Origin: Parachlamydiales bacterium
GTDB taxonomy: Bacteria; Chlamydiota; Chlamydiia; Chlamydiales; JABDDJ01
Length of the DNA: 64,000 nucleotides
Assembly (NCBI GenBank): GCA_041671045.1
Contig: JBAZCF010000004.1
Span: 1-64,000, forward strand
Direction of reading: 5' to 3'
Shown: in pieces, positions 33,380 through 40,917 of the stretch
Layout of the letters: the number at the start of each line of letters is the position of its first letter
Position numbering within the stretch: position 1 is the first letter of the stretch
The notes under the pieces: model-generated
What the model saw: the letters and a program-made list of their open reading frames with translations, nothing else
Told to the model about the DNA's origin: nothing
The model's database searches: none
Made by a program: the position numbers and the translations under genes

Positions 33380-34246
33380 ATGAAGTGCCTAAATTGTGAT
33401 TGTGAAAAATTTGAATCAAAAAACATCCGCTTTAATCCTGAGATAAAAGGAGAGGAAGTCGAGGTGGTCGTGCCCTCATTTGTTTGCACAAAATGTCAGA
33501 CTCCATTAATGGATGGGGAGCAAATGAATGTGCTTAGAAGGTGTGCCGCGGATAAATATCGCAAGCAACATAATCTTTTGACATCTGAAGAGGTTATCAA
33601 ATATCGCGCTTCGCTTGGAATGTCTCAAACAGCTTTTGCTAACTATTTAAAAGTTGGAGAAGCAAGCATAAAACGTTGGGAGACATATTTTGTACAGGAT
33701 GTTGTTCAGGATGATCATATTCGTTTGAAATGTGATGAAGCCTACGCAGAACTAAATGCTCTTGAAGTTCATTGGAAAAACCAATCCTCTGACATTTATA
33801 GTGGCAACAGGCCGTTTTGCTTAGAACTGTTTAAACAAGCTGTGCGCTATTTGATAGGATTCACCAAGAGTCCTTTGTTTTTGAACAAAGCTTTGTTTTA
33901 TGCAGATTTCAAACATTTCCAACAACATGGCATGAGCATAACTGGGGCTAGATATGTGCATTTAGAATATGGTCCATGTCCAGATCAGTTTCAGAATATC
34001 TATCAGCTATTTCTCTCTAAAGGAGTTTTGATTTCTGGGGGGCATCATATTTTAAAAAGTATTGAAAAACCAGATTTAAGCGTTTTTTCAGATTCAGAAA
34101 AAGAAATTTTAGAATTTGTTGCACAAATCGCACATAAAGATGGAGGGAAAAAGCTTTTAAAAGTTTCCCATGAGGAACAAGCATTTAAGAAAACAGAACC
34201 CTTACAACTTATCAGCTATAAATTATCTAAAGAGCTTAAAATTTAA
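33380..34246 (+). CDS. Antitoxin: MqsA-like zinc-finger/HTH fused to Panacea (SocA, DUF4065) domain
   Basis: A 288-residue protein starting at 33380 with GGAGA upstream (an earlier in-frame ATG at 33314 lies inside the toxin gene). N-terminal Cys3, Cys6, Cys36 and Cys39 form a zinc-finger like MqsA/YgiT. A helix-turn-helix follows (YRASLGMSQTAFANYLKVGEASIKRWE, about 72-98). Residues about 145-285 form a Panacea/SocA domain (LFLNKALFYADFKHF, GARYVHLEYGPCPDQF), a promiscuous toxin-neutralising module in PanAT systems. So one protein has DNA binding for autoregulation and a neutralising domain. It is expected to bind the upstream palindrome and the adjacent MqsR-like toxin. Confidence 0.85.
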   Translation: MKCLNCDCEKFESKNIRFNPEIKGEEVEVVVPSFVCTKCQTPLMDGEQMNVLRRCAADKYRKQHNLLTSEEVIKYRASLGMSQTAFANYLKVGEASIKRWETYFVQDVVQDDHIRLKCDEAYAELNALEVHWKNQSSDIYSGNRPFCLELFKQAVRYLIGFTKSPLFLNKALFYADFKHFQQHGMSITGARYVHLEYGPCPDQFQNIYQLFLSKGVLISGGHHILKSIEKPDLSVFSDSEKEILEFVAQIAHKDGGKKLLKVSHEEQAFKKTEPLQLISYKLSKELKI

Positions 34247-34272
34247 GAAATTTTTAAAAGGGAAGAAGAAGC

Positions 34273-34371
34273 ATGTTACAAGAGTTGATTTTAGCAATTC
34301 AAGCAGGTAAAACATCGATAGATGTAGTTAGGGGCGTTACACATGCCCATGACACAGCACAGGGAATTTAA
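34273..34371 (+). CDS. Possible 32-residue peptide downstream of the toxin-antitoxin pair
   Basis: ATG at 34273 behind a purine-rich GGGAAGAAGAAG, encoding MLQELILAIQAGKTSIDVV and ending TAA at 34371. The length and helix-like start could be a small gene or the remnant of a longer one. It is unrecognised, and it lies 26 nt after the antitoxin stop. Confidence 0.25.
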   Translation: MLQELILAIQAGKTSIDVVRGVTHAHDTAQGI

Positions 34372-34402
34372 AAAAACATTCAAAATATTGAAAAGGAGAG
34401 CA

Positions 34403-35317
34403 TTAAAAGAGCATTTTCATGAGTTCTTTAAATACGTTCCCCTCAGCATTGGCAAGTTCATTGATCATATCAAAATGGTTAGCTTTAGGGACTTCAATCA
34501 AGGAAACATTACACCCTGCCTTTTGTAGCTCTTGAGCATAATTACTTGCCTCAAACCGGTACAGTATCAATGGCTCTTTTTCACCGTACGCAATAATACA
34601 GGGAATGGAATGGTTAGGAAGGTGATACAGCGGACTATCACGTGTGGATTCTTCCATTGTCATTTGTAGTGCTTTTTGAGACTCCGCTTGAGGTGCATGA
34701 ACAAGTGTGCATAAGTCATAAATACCGGAGAGGGCAATTAGTCCCTTGATTATATCTTCTGGAAGGCCAAAATCTTTAGGCCAGTTTGGCATGAGAGCTG
34801 AACCTGCAAGATGTGCACCGGCAGACATACCATAAACATAAAGACGATTCGGATTTCCTCCGTATTGAGAAATATTTTTATATGTCCAGGCAATGGCTTG
34901 GCGAATATGGTTTATGATGTTATCCATCCGATATTGGGGTGCAAGGCCATAATCAATTGAAATGGATAGAATTCCTTTTGACATCAGAGTTTCTGCAGGA
35001 ATAGCCCAGGGATTTTTGTTTCCCATGGTCCAACCCCCACCATGAATGCTAATGATTACTGGCATATTTTTAGCATTTTTTGGGGCGTAAATATCCAGTT
35101 TTTGAATTATTTCAGAACCATAAGCGACATCCTGAATTGGATTTAATTTAGCTTTCACAGTTTGAGCGCGTTCTCGGTTTTCCTGCAATAAAGCGTCTAA
35201 ATTTGGGATGGCTATGTAATCGTCATAAGCTTCTGTCAGCTGATTTACGGTCATCCCTTTATAGACAATTGGATCAAGATTTTTTAGCACAGGATTGGCT
35301 ATATTTTTTTCTGACAT
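34403..35317 (-). CDS. Alpha/beta-hydrolase esterase (HSL/carboxylesterase type)
   Basis: A 304-residue esterase with the oxyanion-hole motif HGGGW (near 110), the nucleophile elbow GMSAGA (near 185), an acid residue in the region after AYGEKEPL, and the catalytic His in NHFDMI near the C-terminus. Start at 35317 (MSEKNIANP...); the frame is open to 35377 but would overlap the divergent TetR promoter. Family members hydrolyse short acyl esters of lipids or drugs. It diverges from a TetR gene by 61 nt, so TetR most likely represses it. The substrate is unknown. Confidence 0.88.
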   Translation of the reverse strand: MSEKNIANPVLKNLDPIVYKGMTVNQLTEAYDDYIAIPNLDALLQENRERAQTVKAKLNPIQDVAYGSEIIQKLDIYAPKNAKNMPVIISIHGGGWTMGNKNPWAIPAETLMSKGILSISIDYGLAPQYRMDNIINHIRQAIAWTYKNISQYGGNPNRLYVYGMSAGAHLAGSALMPNWPKDFGLPEDIIKGLIALSGIYDLCTLVHAPQAESQKALQMTMEESTRDSPLYHLPNHSIPCIIAYGEKEPLILYRFEASNYAQELQKAGCNVSLIEVPKANHFDMINELANAEGNVFKELMKMLF

Positions 35318-35340
35318 ATGTATCTTTTTTTCATAAAAGT

Positions 35341-35372
35341 TTGACTTTTTGAATTGATTATAGTAAACTATA
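35341..35372 (+). promoter_or_regulatory. Promoter and inverted repeat between esterase and TetR genes
   Basis: On the plus strand, TTGACT (35341-35346) and TAAACT (35364-35369) are spaced 17 nt. An inverted repeat TATAGT-AA-ACTATA (35359-35372) covers the -10. It lies 6 nt before the TetR ATG at 35379, so a TetR transcript would be nearly leaderless. This is a good operator candidate for TetR control of both genes. Confidence 0.5.
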
Positions 35373-35378
35373 GCCAAT

Positions 35379-36014
35379 ATGTCAACATCAAAGAAACGCT
35401 CCTATTATTCTGAGTCCAGGAAAGCACAGTCACAAGAGACGAAGAATCGCATTTTGGCTTGTGCAAAAATGCTATTTGAGTCCAAAGGCCTCGAGAACGT
35501 AACTATAGATGAGATAGCTAGGGAGGCACAAGTTTCAGCCCCTTCTATCTATTCTATTTTTCAATCGAAACGTGGGATTTTACTTGGCTTAATGGATGAA
35601 GCCCTTTCTCCTGAGCAATTTGAAGCTCTTGTTGAACAGGGAAAGAAAGAAACATGTCCTCGAAAACGCCTTGAAATTACAGCTAGCATTGCCAGGCAGC
35701 TTTATGATGCAGAGAAGACTCAATTAGGTTTTCTGCGAGGAGCGTCGATTTTAGATCCAGTATTTAAAGGTTTAGAAATTGAAAGGGAGAGACGACGATA
35801 TCAAAGACAAAAAGATATGGCCGAAGCAATGGCAAATGAAAAGGCTTTTATTGACAGCCTTAGTCTTACTAAGGTTAGGGACATTCTTTGGGCTTTCACT
35901 GGGAGAGATCTTTATCGGATGCTGGTTGTTGAGAGAGGTTGGTCCTCAGATGAATACGAAAAATGGTTAGCCGAATTACTCATTAAGACACTTCTGACTA
36001 AGCCACCTTCCTAA
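35379..36014 (+). CDS. TetR-family transcriptional regulator
   Basis: A 211-residue repressor. The N-terminal HTH spans about 18-62 (ETKNRILACAKMLFESKGLENVTIDEIAREAQVSAPSIYSIFQSK; recognition helix SAPSIYSIF), and a ligand-binding helical C-terminus follows (TASIARQLYDAEKTQLGFLRGASILDPVF). It lies divergent to the esterase, with an inverted repeat overlapping its own promoter, and 68 nt ahead of the AbiEi-like gene. A decayed copy lacking the DNA-binding domain lies 3.7 kb upstream. The effector ligand is unknown. Confidence 0.93.
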   Translation: MSTSKKRSYYSESRKAQSQETKNRILACAKMLFESKGLENVTIDEIAREAQVSAPSIYSIFQSKRGILLGLMDEALSPEQFEALVEQGKKETCPRKRLEITASIARQLYDAEKTQLGFLRGASILDPVFKGLEIERERRRYQRQKDMAEAMANEKAFIDSLSLTKVRDILWAFTGRDLYRMLVVERGWSSDEYEKWLAELLIKTLLTKPPS

Positions 36015-36038
36015 CTTGATAATTTTCTTGAAAACACC

Positions 36039-36055
36039 TACTACTATTAGTAGTA
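36039..36055 (+). promoter_or_regulatory. Inverted repeat upstream of AbiEi-like antitoxin
   Basis: TACTACT and AGTAGTA with a 3-nt centre (36039-36055), nested within a wider CTTGAT (36015-36020) / ATCAAG (36056-36061) pair. AbiEi antitoxins autorepress by binding inverted repeats ahead of their gene, so this is a candidate operator. It begins 25 nt after the TetR stop. Confidence 0.45.
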
Positions 36056-36081
36056 ATCAAGAAATTTTTCAAGTGAAGTTT

Positions 36082-36906
36082 ATGAAGTTAGATGATTTTT
36101 TTGCTCTACATAAAGTCTTTAATATTAAGGAGCTTGCGAACGCTCTTTCCATGAGTAAGGGTTCTTCTGTCAAAAATTCCACCCTTTACAATCTACTAGC
36201 TTATCATCAAGAGCAAAACCACATTCTCCACATTCGGCGGGGGTTATATTATTCAATACCTAAAGGTTCGGATCCAAATCATTGTTCGGTTGATCCCTTT
36301 TTAGTGGCTAGTAAAATGGCAGAAGATGCGGTACTTGCCTATCGAACGGCCCTTGATCTGCATGGAAAACTTCACACAGTCCAAAGTGAATTTGTTTATC
36401 TCTCGAAAAAACGAGTAATGGCTCCTTTTGTTTTTCAAGATATTATGTATAAGGCTGTGTCTATGCCCTCAGCATTGAAAGCATCCAACAACGAAACATT
36501 CGGAGTGCAATCCATTAATCGGCTCGGACAAGAGATTTTGGTAACAACTCTTGAACGTACATTAGTGGATACTTTAGATCGTCCATATTTATGCGGTTCT
36601 TGGGAGGAGATTTGGCTTTCGCTTGAAAGTATCGAATACTTTGATCTGGATCAGGTTTTTGCATATGCTCTTCTTTTAGGAAACGCGACAACAATTGCTA
36701 AACTCGGATTTTTCTTAGAGAGCCATCGAGAAGAGTTAATGATTACTGAGGACTATCTTGAAAAGCTTCGCAAACACTGCCCTCTTAAACCTCATTACTT
36801 AGAACGAAATCCAAAACAACCTCAAAAAATGATTACTAAGTGGAATTTGATTGTTCCTCTAAGTTTAATTAATCGTGAATGGGAAGAACCTAATGAAAAT
36901 ATCTGA
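36082..36906 (+). CDS. AbiEi-like type IV antitoxin
   Basis: A 274-residue protein starting at 36082 (MKLDDFFALHKVFNIKELA; an earlier ATG at 36016 would lie in the operator). The N-terminal winged-helix region (VFNIKELANALS...LYNLLAYHQEQNHILHIRRGLYYSIP) and the following domain (HGKLHTVQSEFVYLSKKR, ERTLVDTLDRP) match the AbiEi layout: DNA-binding N-terminus, toxin-neutralising C-terminus. AbiE is a phage-resistance toxin-antitoxin in which AbiEi represses its operon. The partner toxin immediately downstream overlaps its end by 14 nt but is damaged. Confidence 0.85.
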   Translation: MKLDDFFALHKVFNIKELANALSMSKGSSVKNSTLYNLLAYHQEQNHILHIRRGLYYSIPKGSDPNHCSVDPFLVASKMAEDAVLAYRTALDLHGKLHTVQSEFVYLSKKRVMAPFVFQDIMYKAVSMPSALKASNNETFGVQSINRLGQEILVTTLERTLVDTLDRPYLCGSWEEIWLSLESIEYFDLDQVFAYALLLGNATTIAKLGFFLESHREELMITEDYLEKLRKHCPLKPHYLERNPKQPQKMITKWNLIVPLSLINREWEEPNENI

Positions 36907-37667
36907 ACAAGAATTGATAAGCGAAGCAGAAAAAACAGGGTTTCGCCCGGAAATTATGGAGAAAGTCTGGCATTTAATGGCTATTCAAAAGAGAAGGCTT
37001 AAGTATCCGAAAAATCCCCGAAAAACATGCAGGAGGAAAATGGCAACTTCGCTATGAAAGTGCCTTTGGAGGTGGCGGTAACTTAGAAGTAGATTTAAAC
37101 TTTATGTTTAGAGTGTCATTGTATGGAATACATAAACAATGTTCACATGTAATTGGAAATCGCAAAATAAAAGAAATAACCCTTCTAGACATACATGAAT
37201 TAGGAGCAGGCAAACTCTCAGCGCTATTTGGTCGGCATGCTTCTCGTGACCTATTCGATGCTCATCAACTTCTAACCAAATGCTCTTTAAATACTGAACA
37301 ACTTCGGCTTGCGTGTCTTGTATATAGTGCAATGGGGTCAAAAGACTGGCGACAGATATCGATTGAAACGATTCAATTTGAGGAAAGAGAACTCAAAAAT
37401 CAACTTATACCCGTTCTTAGAAAACAGACATTTCACAAAAATGATTGGTTAGAGTGGACTAATCAATTGTTGATTGAATGTAGACATGCTTTGAATATTC
37501 TTTTTCCTTTGAGTGATAATGAACAAGCTTTTCTTGAAGGGATATTTGAGAGAGGCGTGATTGAAGCGGCGCTAATCACACAAGATCAATATTTGATTGA
37601 AAAGATCAACTCACACCCACTCTTACAATGGAAAGTACAGCTTGTTTCCAAAAATAATCAAAAATAG
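36893..37667 (+). pseudogene. AbiEii-like toxin with deleted nucleotidyltransferase core
   Basis: The remnant starts MKISEQELISEAEKTGFRPEIMEKVWHLM, an AbiEii N-terminus. Near 36987-36993 the sequence jumps, with a frame change, to GLSIRKIPEKHAGGKWQLRY and EVDLNFM, which in intact relatives lies about 70 residues later. The missing part should contain the GGT nucleotidyltransferase signature and the first DxD (typically LKGGTALNLF...SVDIDLNY). The rest, to NSHPLLQWKVQLVS at 37648, is open. An active GTP-type nucleotidyltransferase cannot be made, so the toxin is inactive while its antitoxin gene appears intact. Confidence 0.9.
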
Positions 37668-38092
37668 AGGGAGGATTTTGTGAGGAATGGTGGCGATAAA
37701 AGAGCCGTTCCAGCCTTTTTAACGGGCTTAACTGAAACACATGGATTTGTGTGTTACGTACGATCCTCTCTCTTGAAAGATTATGTGATGGATAAATCAA
37801 AGAACCCAGCCGAAATTGGGTCCCATCTCTCTTAGCTGGGACTCTACTCAACAATCCCTAGTACACCCCTTCCTTAATAGAACCAGTCCTTTCTTATTAA
37901 AATAAACACTGGAAAGGAAAGAGAAACGTAATTTTTTATTTTTCCAGATAAGGGGATAAAAAATGCCTTCCGTGCAAGAAAATACTGAACTAAAAAATGA
38001 GAAAAATTCATCTTCGGAATTTTTGATAGATCTCTTTTGCCGAGGTTCACGCTTTAAAAATCGATTGGAGATGTACCATTCCACAGATAATT
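37668..38092 (+). other. Region between the AbiEii remnant and the recombinase fragment
   Basis: 425 nt with no confident gene. A 45-codon open frame at 37963-38097 (MPSVQENTELKNEKN...) is not recognised. A possible upstream extension of the recombinase frame near 38070-38092 (TIPQIIVPKL) suggests that the junction where the recombinase N-terminus was lost lies close to 38070. Confidence 0.5.
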
Positions 38093-38986
38093 GTGCCTAA
38101 GCTTGGAGAGGAAGAAGAACAAGTCATAGTAGGCGTTCATGAAGCAATCATTTCGATGGAGCTTTTTGATAAGGTTCAAAATGTCCTGGCAAAAATTCTG
38201 GAAAAGAATGCTTCGCGTATAGAAAAGATCAACTATAGAGATGAGCTCCCTTTAAGAAGATTACTTCAATGTCCTAAATGCAACGCTTCCTGGACTGGCA
38301 GTGGTTCTACAGAAAATGGAGGTAAATATTTTTATTATCATTGTCAGAATGGCTGCAAAGAACGAATAAAGGCAGAAGAAGCTAACTTAGCCTTTTCTGA
38401 TTATCTTAAGAGTTTTCAAGTGCATCCTGAAGCCTCCAATCTCTATATGGCAATCATGGAGGACATCTTTAAGACAAAAGAGGGAGATAGGGAGAAAGAA
38501 ATCAATCATTACCAGAAAAGCGTGCAAGAACTCGAAGCCAAACTTCTTAAAATTGATGAAATGTTTGTGAATGGAGATTTAGAAAAAGATTCTTATCAAC
38601 GGATGAAAACATCTACTAAAGACGAAATTCAAAGGCTTCAGATTCAACTATCACGACTAAAAAACACAGATAGTAATTTTGTGAAGTATTGCCGTTATGG
38701 GCTATCCCTTTTGGGGAATTTACAGTTTCATTACCAACAAACATCGCCATACATCAGAAAAAAACTCCTTGGTTCGATATTCACTGGAAAATTGATTTTC
38801 GAGAACGGAAATTATCGAACCACTGGGCTCAATGAAGCAGTTGCCCTTATAGGCAAGTTTCAACAGGAATTTGGGCATAAAAAAGCCGAACGTTTGGACA
38901 TTTCTGACAAAACGTTCGGTAATGTGCCCAAAGCCGGAGTCGAACCGACGACCTTTGCTTTACGAAAGCACTGCTCTACCAGCTGA
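38093..38986 (+). pseudogene. Large serine recombinase, C-terminal part only
   Basis: The open frame (297 residues from a GTG) begins inside the recombinase domain (VHEAIISMELFDKVQNVL), continues through a zinc ribbon (CPKC near 60 and CQNGC near 85), and then a long coiled coil (about 115-195). This is the C-terminal half of a large serine recombinase. The resolvase catalytic domain with the active-site Ser is absent, so it cannot recombine DNA. The last 20 or so codons (NVPKAGVEPTTFALRKHC...) are antisense to tRNA-Thr and its terminator, so they are read-through rather than real protein. It probably belonged to an element that integrated at this tRNA. Confidence 0.85.
38886..38919 (-). terminator. 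Intrinsic terminator of tRNA-Thr
   Basis: On the minus strand, CCGAACGTTT / AAACGTTCGG form a 10-bp stem with a 14-nt loop, followed immediately by a CTTTTTTA run (38885-38879). It starts 6 nt after the tRNA 3' end. This is the best intrinsic terminator in the window. Confidence 0.85.
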
Positions 38987-38997
38987 GCTATTTAGGC
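38925..38997 (-). tRNA. tRNA-Thr (anticodon CGT)
   Basis: A 73-nt cloverleaf on the minus strand. Acceptor GCCTAAA/TTTGGGC (one G-T pair), D-arm GCTC...GAGC with AGCTGGTA loop, anticodon loop TTCGTAA giving anticodon CGT (codon ACG), variable loop AGGTC, T-arm GTCGG-TTCGACT-CCGGC, discriminator A. CCA is not encoded. The first anticodon-stem pair is a G-A mismatch. It is the likely attachment site of the element that left the serine-recombinase fragment at its 3' side. Confidence 0.97.
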
Positions 38998-39040
38998 ATA
39001 TGAGGCGGAGTCTAAAGGGTGGGTTATTTAACTACAAATG

Positions 39041-40804
39041 TTAGGTTGTTTCATCGGGAGGGATATTTTTTATTTGTTGAGCTGCGTCGGCGATGACGGA
39101 GACGATTCTTTCGCGGTCGGAGCCTTCTTTTATTTCAGGGATGATATATTCGTTGACCACATCTAGGGCCAGTAGAAATTCTATTGGACTATTGTCAGGA
39201 ATGGCTATGGGAACTTGTCGGAGGCTGGCTTCGGTGATGAAGAGTGCGGCGCGGATGAAGAGTTCTTCTTTAGAGGATTCAATGCCTAGGGGGACTAGGA
39301 CGTGGCGATCAGAGTTTTCATATTCATCTTCAGTGACTAGGGTTGTTTCGAAGGCATTGAATTCCGCGCTCGTGATTTGCCAGGAGAGTTTAGCGAATTC
39401 CTCAGGGGAGAGAGAATCAGAGGGTTTAACGGGCAGTTCTATGACCATCACATTGACTGGGGGGGCATTTTTTAGAGGGATATAGTTTGTATCATTTCCC
39501 TTAGAAGCTTCGTATGTGTAATCAGGAGAGAGATTTCTGATTGCGGTAGCGAGGGGGACATTCTGATCTTTATAGGGGATGATATTGGAATCTATTGCTT
39601 CTGCTAAGGCAGGGAAGCATTCTAGTTCTGCATCGATGGGGGCGTCCTTCCAACGTACAAAAGTTAAATAAGGGATACCGCCTTTAGAATGTACATTGAG
39701 AGTGGGTGAGTGGCTGAAAGATTGTTTGGAAAGGTAGGGGCTTGGGGCGGCAGTTGTAAGAGTAAGATTTTTTCTGTGAGCGCCTTTGAAAAGGTCATAT
39801 CGAACTTGTGTTGAGGTGGAGCGTGTGTTTTTTTCTTTTAGGGAGGCCTTTACCCAGTTTGAAGAGACAGGGGTATTTTTAGGGCTCAAATCGACAGTGA
39901 TGTCTCGGATATGGGTAGTGGGAAGGTTGAAATCTGGTTGGAGCCCCCATTCATCTTCTTTGCCGTGATGTTTAATTACAGCTTCGCGTAGGGGAAATAT
40001 ATTGCCCTCTTCTGCTTCTTTAAGCATGGTTTTAAGTTGTTGGATTTCTTTAAGGTGTTCTGAATTTCCTAGCTTGAAATTCGCTCTAAAAAAACTTGTC
40101 TTATCTTGAACATATTTTTGGATGAGATTATTAGCCTCAGGCCCCACACTTTCTGGAGGTGAAAACTTTATCGATTCTAGGTAATTGTTTAGGAGTTGTG
40201 AGGAAGAAGCTTGTCGCATTATTGTGTGAATCTCTTTTTTTGGGGGTAAAGAAGCATCTTCATGAGTTTTCATTTTGAGGGGAACATGTCCCTTACTAAG
40301 AATTAAGTTAGCTAGGGAGAAAGATTTTTCAATGGTATTATTCGATTCAGATTCAAAAGGAGTCACTTCCTTAATATATTTTTCACCCCAAGAGGCTAAG
40401 CCCATTGCAATCCAAGTAGTGGGAAGGATAGCAGCTAATCGGGTTGCGATTTGGATTCCTTCCGATGCACGATCTTTAACTTCTTGAATTCTGGGTTTAT
40501 CGCTATTTTTGGATTTAAAAAGCCCTCTAGTCGCTCCGATTGCGCCGCCTATAATATAGCCAATCATAAAACCAGGGAAACTGAATATTTGAGCGGCTCC
40601 TATGAGGCTAGTTCCTTTGATAACCTTGCTTTGAGGTTTGGACTCGACTTTAGCCCAATAAAAGAAATCTTGTATGCGCTTATAGACGGATTCGTCAGAT
40701 TTTTGCTCAAGATTTTCCTTTGGAGTAATGAACGATTTTGCAGAGTCGATGGGATGTTTAAACCATTCACTGATGCCCCCGCTTGGTGGAATATTGTCAG
40801 GCAT
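39041..40804 (-). CDS. Large hypothetical protein with two N-terminal membrane segments
   Basis: A 587-residue protein of unknown family. Two hydrophobic segments lie at about 66-93 (GTSLIGAAQIFSFPGFMIGYIIGG...) and 120-140 (TRLAAILPTTWIAMGLASW). The remaining 440 residues are soluble, with no motif that I recognise. Chlamydial inclusion-membrane (Inc) proteins have two closely spaced hydrophobic segments; the roughly 27-residue gap here is wider than usual, so an Inc role is only possible. The isolated gene lies next to the tRNA, on the same strand. No ribosome-binding site of note. Confidence 0.65.
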   Translation of the reverse strand: MPDNIPPSGGISEWFKHPIDSAKSFITPKENLEQKSDESVYKRIQDFFYWAKVESKPQSKVIKGTSLIGAAQIFSFPGFMIGYIIGGAIGATRGLFKSKNSDKPRIQEVKDRASEGIQIATRLAAILPTTWIAMGLASWGEKYIKEVTPFESESNNTIEKSFSLANLILSKGHVPLKMKTHEDASLPPKKEIHTIMRQASSSQLLNNYLESIKFSPPESVGPEANNLIQKYVQDKTSFFRANFKLGNSEHLKEIQQLKTMLKEAEEGNIFPLREAVIKHHGKEDEWGLQPDFNLPTTHIRDITVDLSPKNTPVSSNWVKASLKEKNTRSTSTQVRYDLFKGAHRKNLTLTTAAPSPYLSKQSFSHSPTLNVHSKGGIPYLTFVRWKDAPIDAELECFPALAEAIDSNIIPYKDQNVPLATAIRNLSPDYTYEASKGNDTNYIPLKNAPPVNVMVIELPVKPSDSLSPEEFAKLSWQITSAEFNAFETTLVTEDEYENSDRHVLVPLGIESSKEELFIRAALFITEASLRQVPIAIPDNSPIEFLLALDVVNEYIIPEIKEGSDRERIVSVIADAAQQIKNIPPDETT

Positions 40805-40917
40805 ATGACCTCCATGTCATAATTCATTACTCTTATTTAATTATATATTAGATTTAAATTATTTAAGTTATGTAAAGTTACTTTTATAATTATGTTAATC
40901 TATTTATCTAGGGATTT

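Noticed and set aside
37104..37667. Separate 187-residue gene in the AbiEii region
   Set aside because: The frame continues upstream of the ATG with AbiEii-type sequence (HAGGKWQLRY, EVDLNFM), so it is the 3' part of a broken AbiEii gene, not an independent gene.
38925..38986. Last 20 or so residues of the recombinase as genuine protein
   Set aside because: These codons are antisense to tRNA-Thr; such tails are read-through artefacts.
29200..38997. Direct repeat of the tRNA-Thr 3' end at the left island boundary
   Set aside because: I looked by eye for a copy of the tRNA 3' end between 29 and 33 kb and found none. A computational search is needed, so no att pair is claimed.
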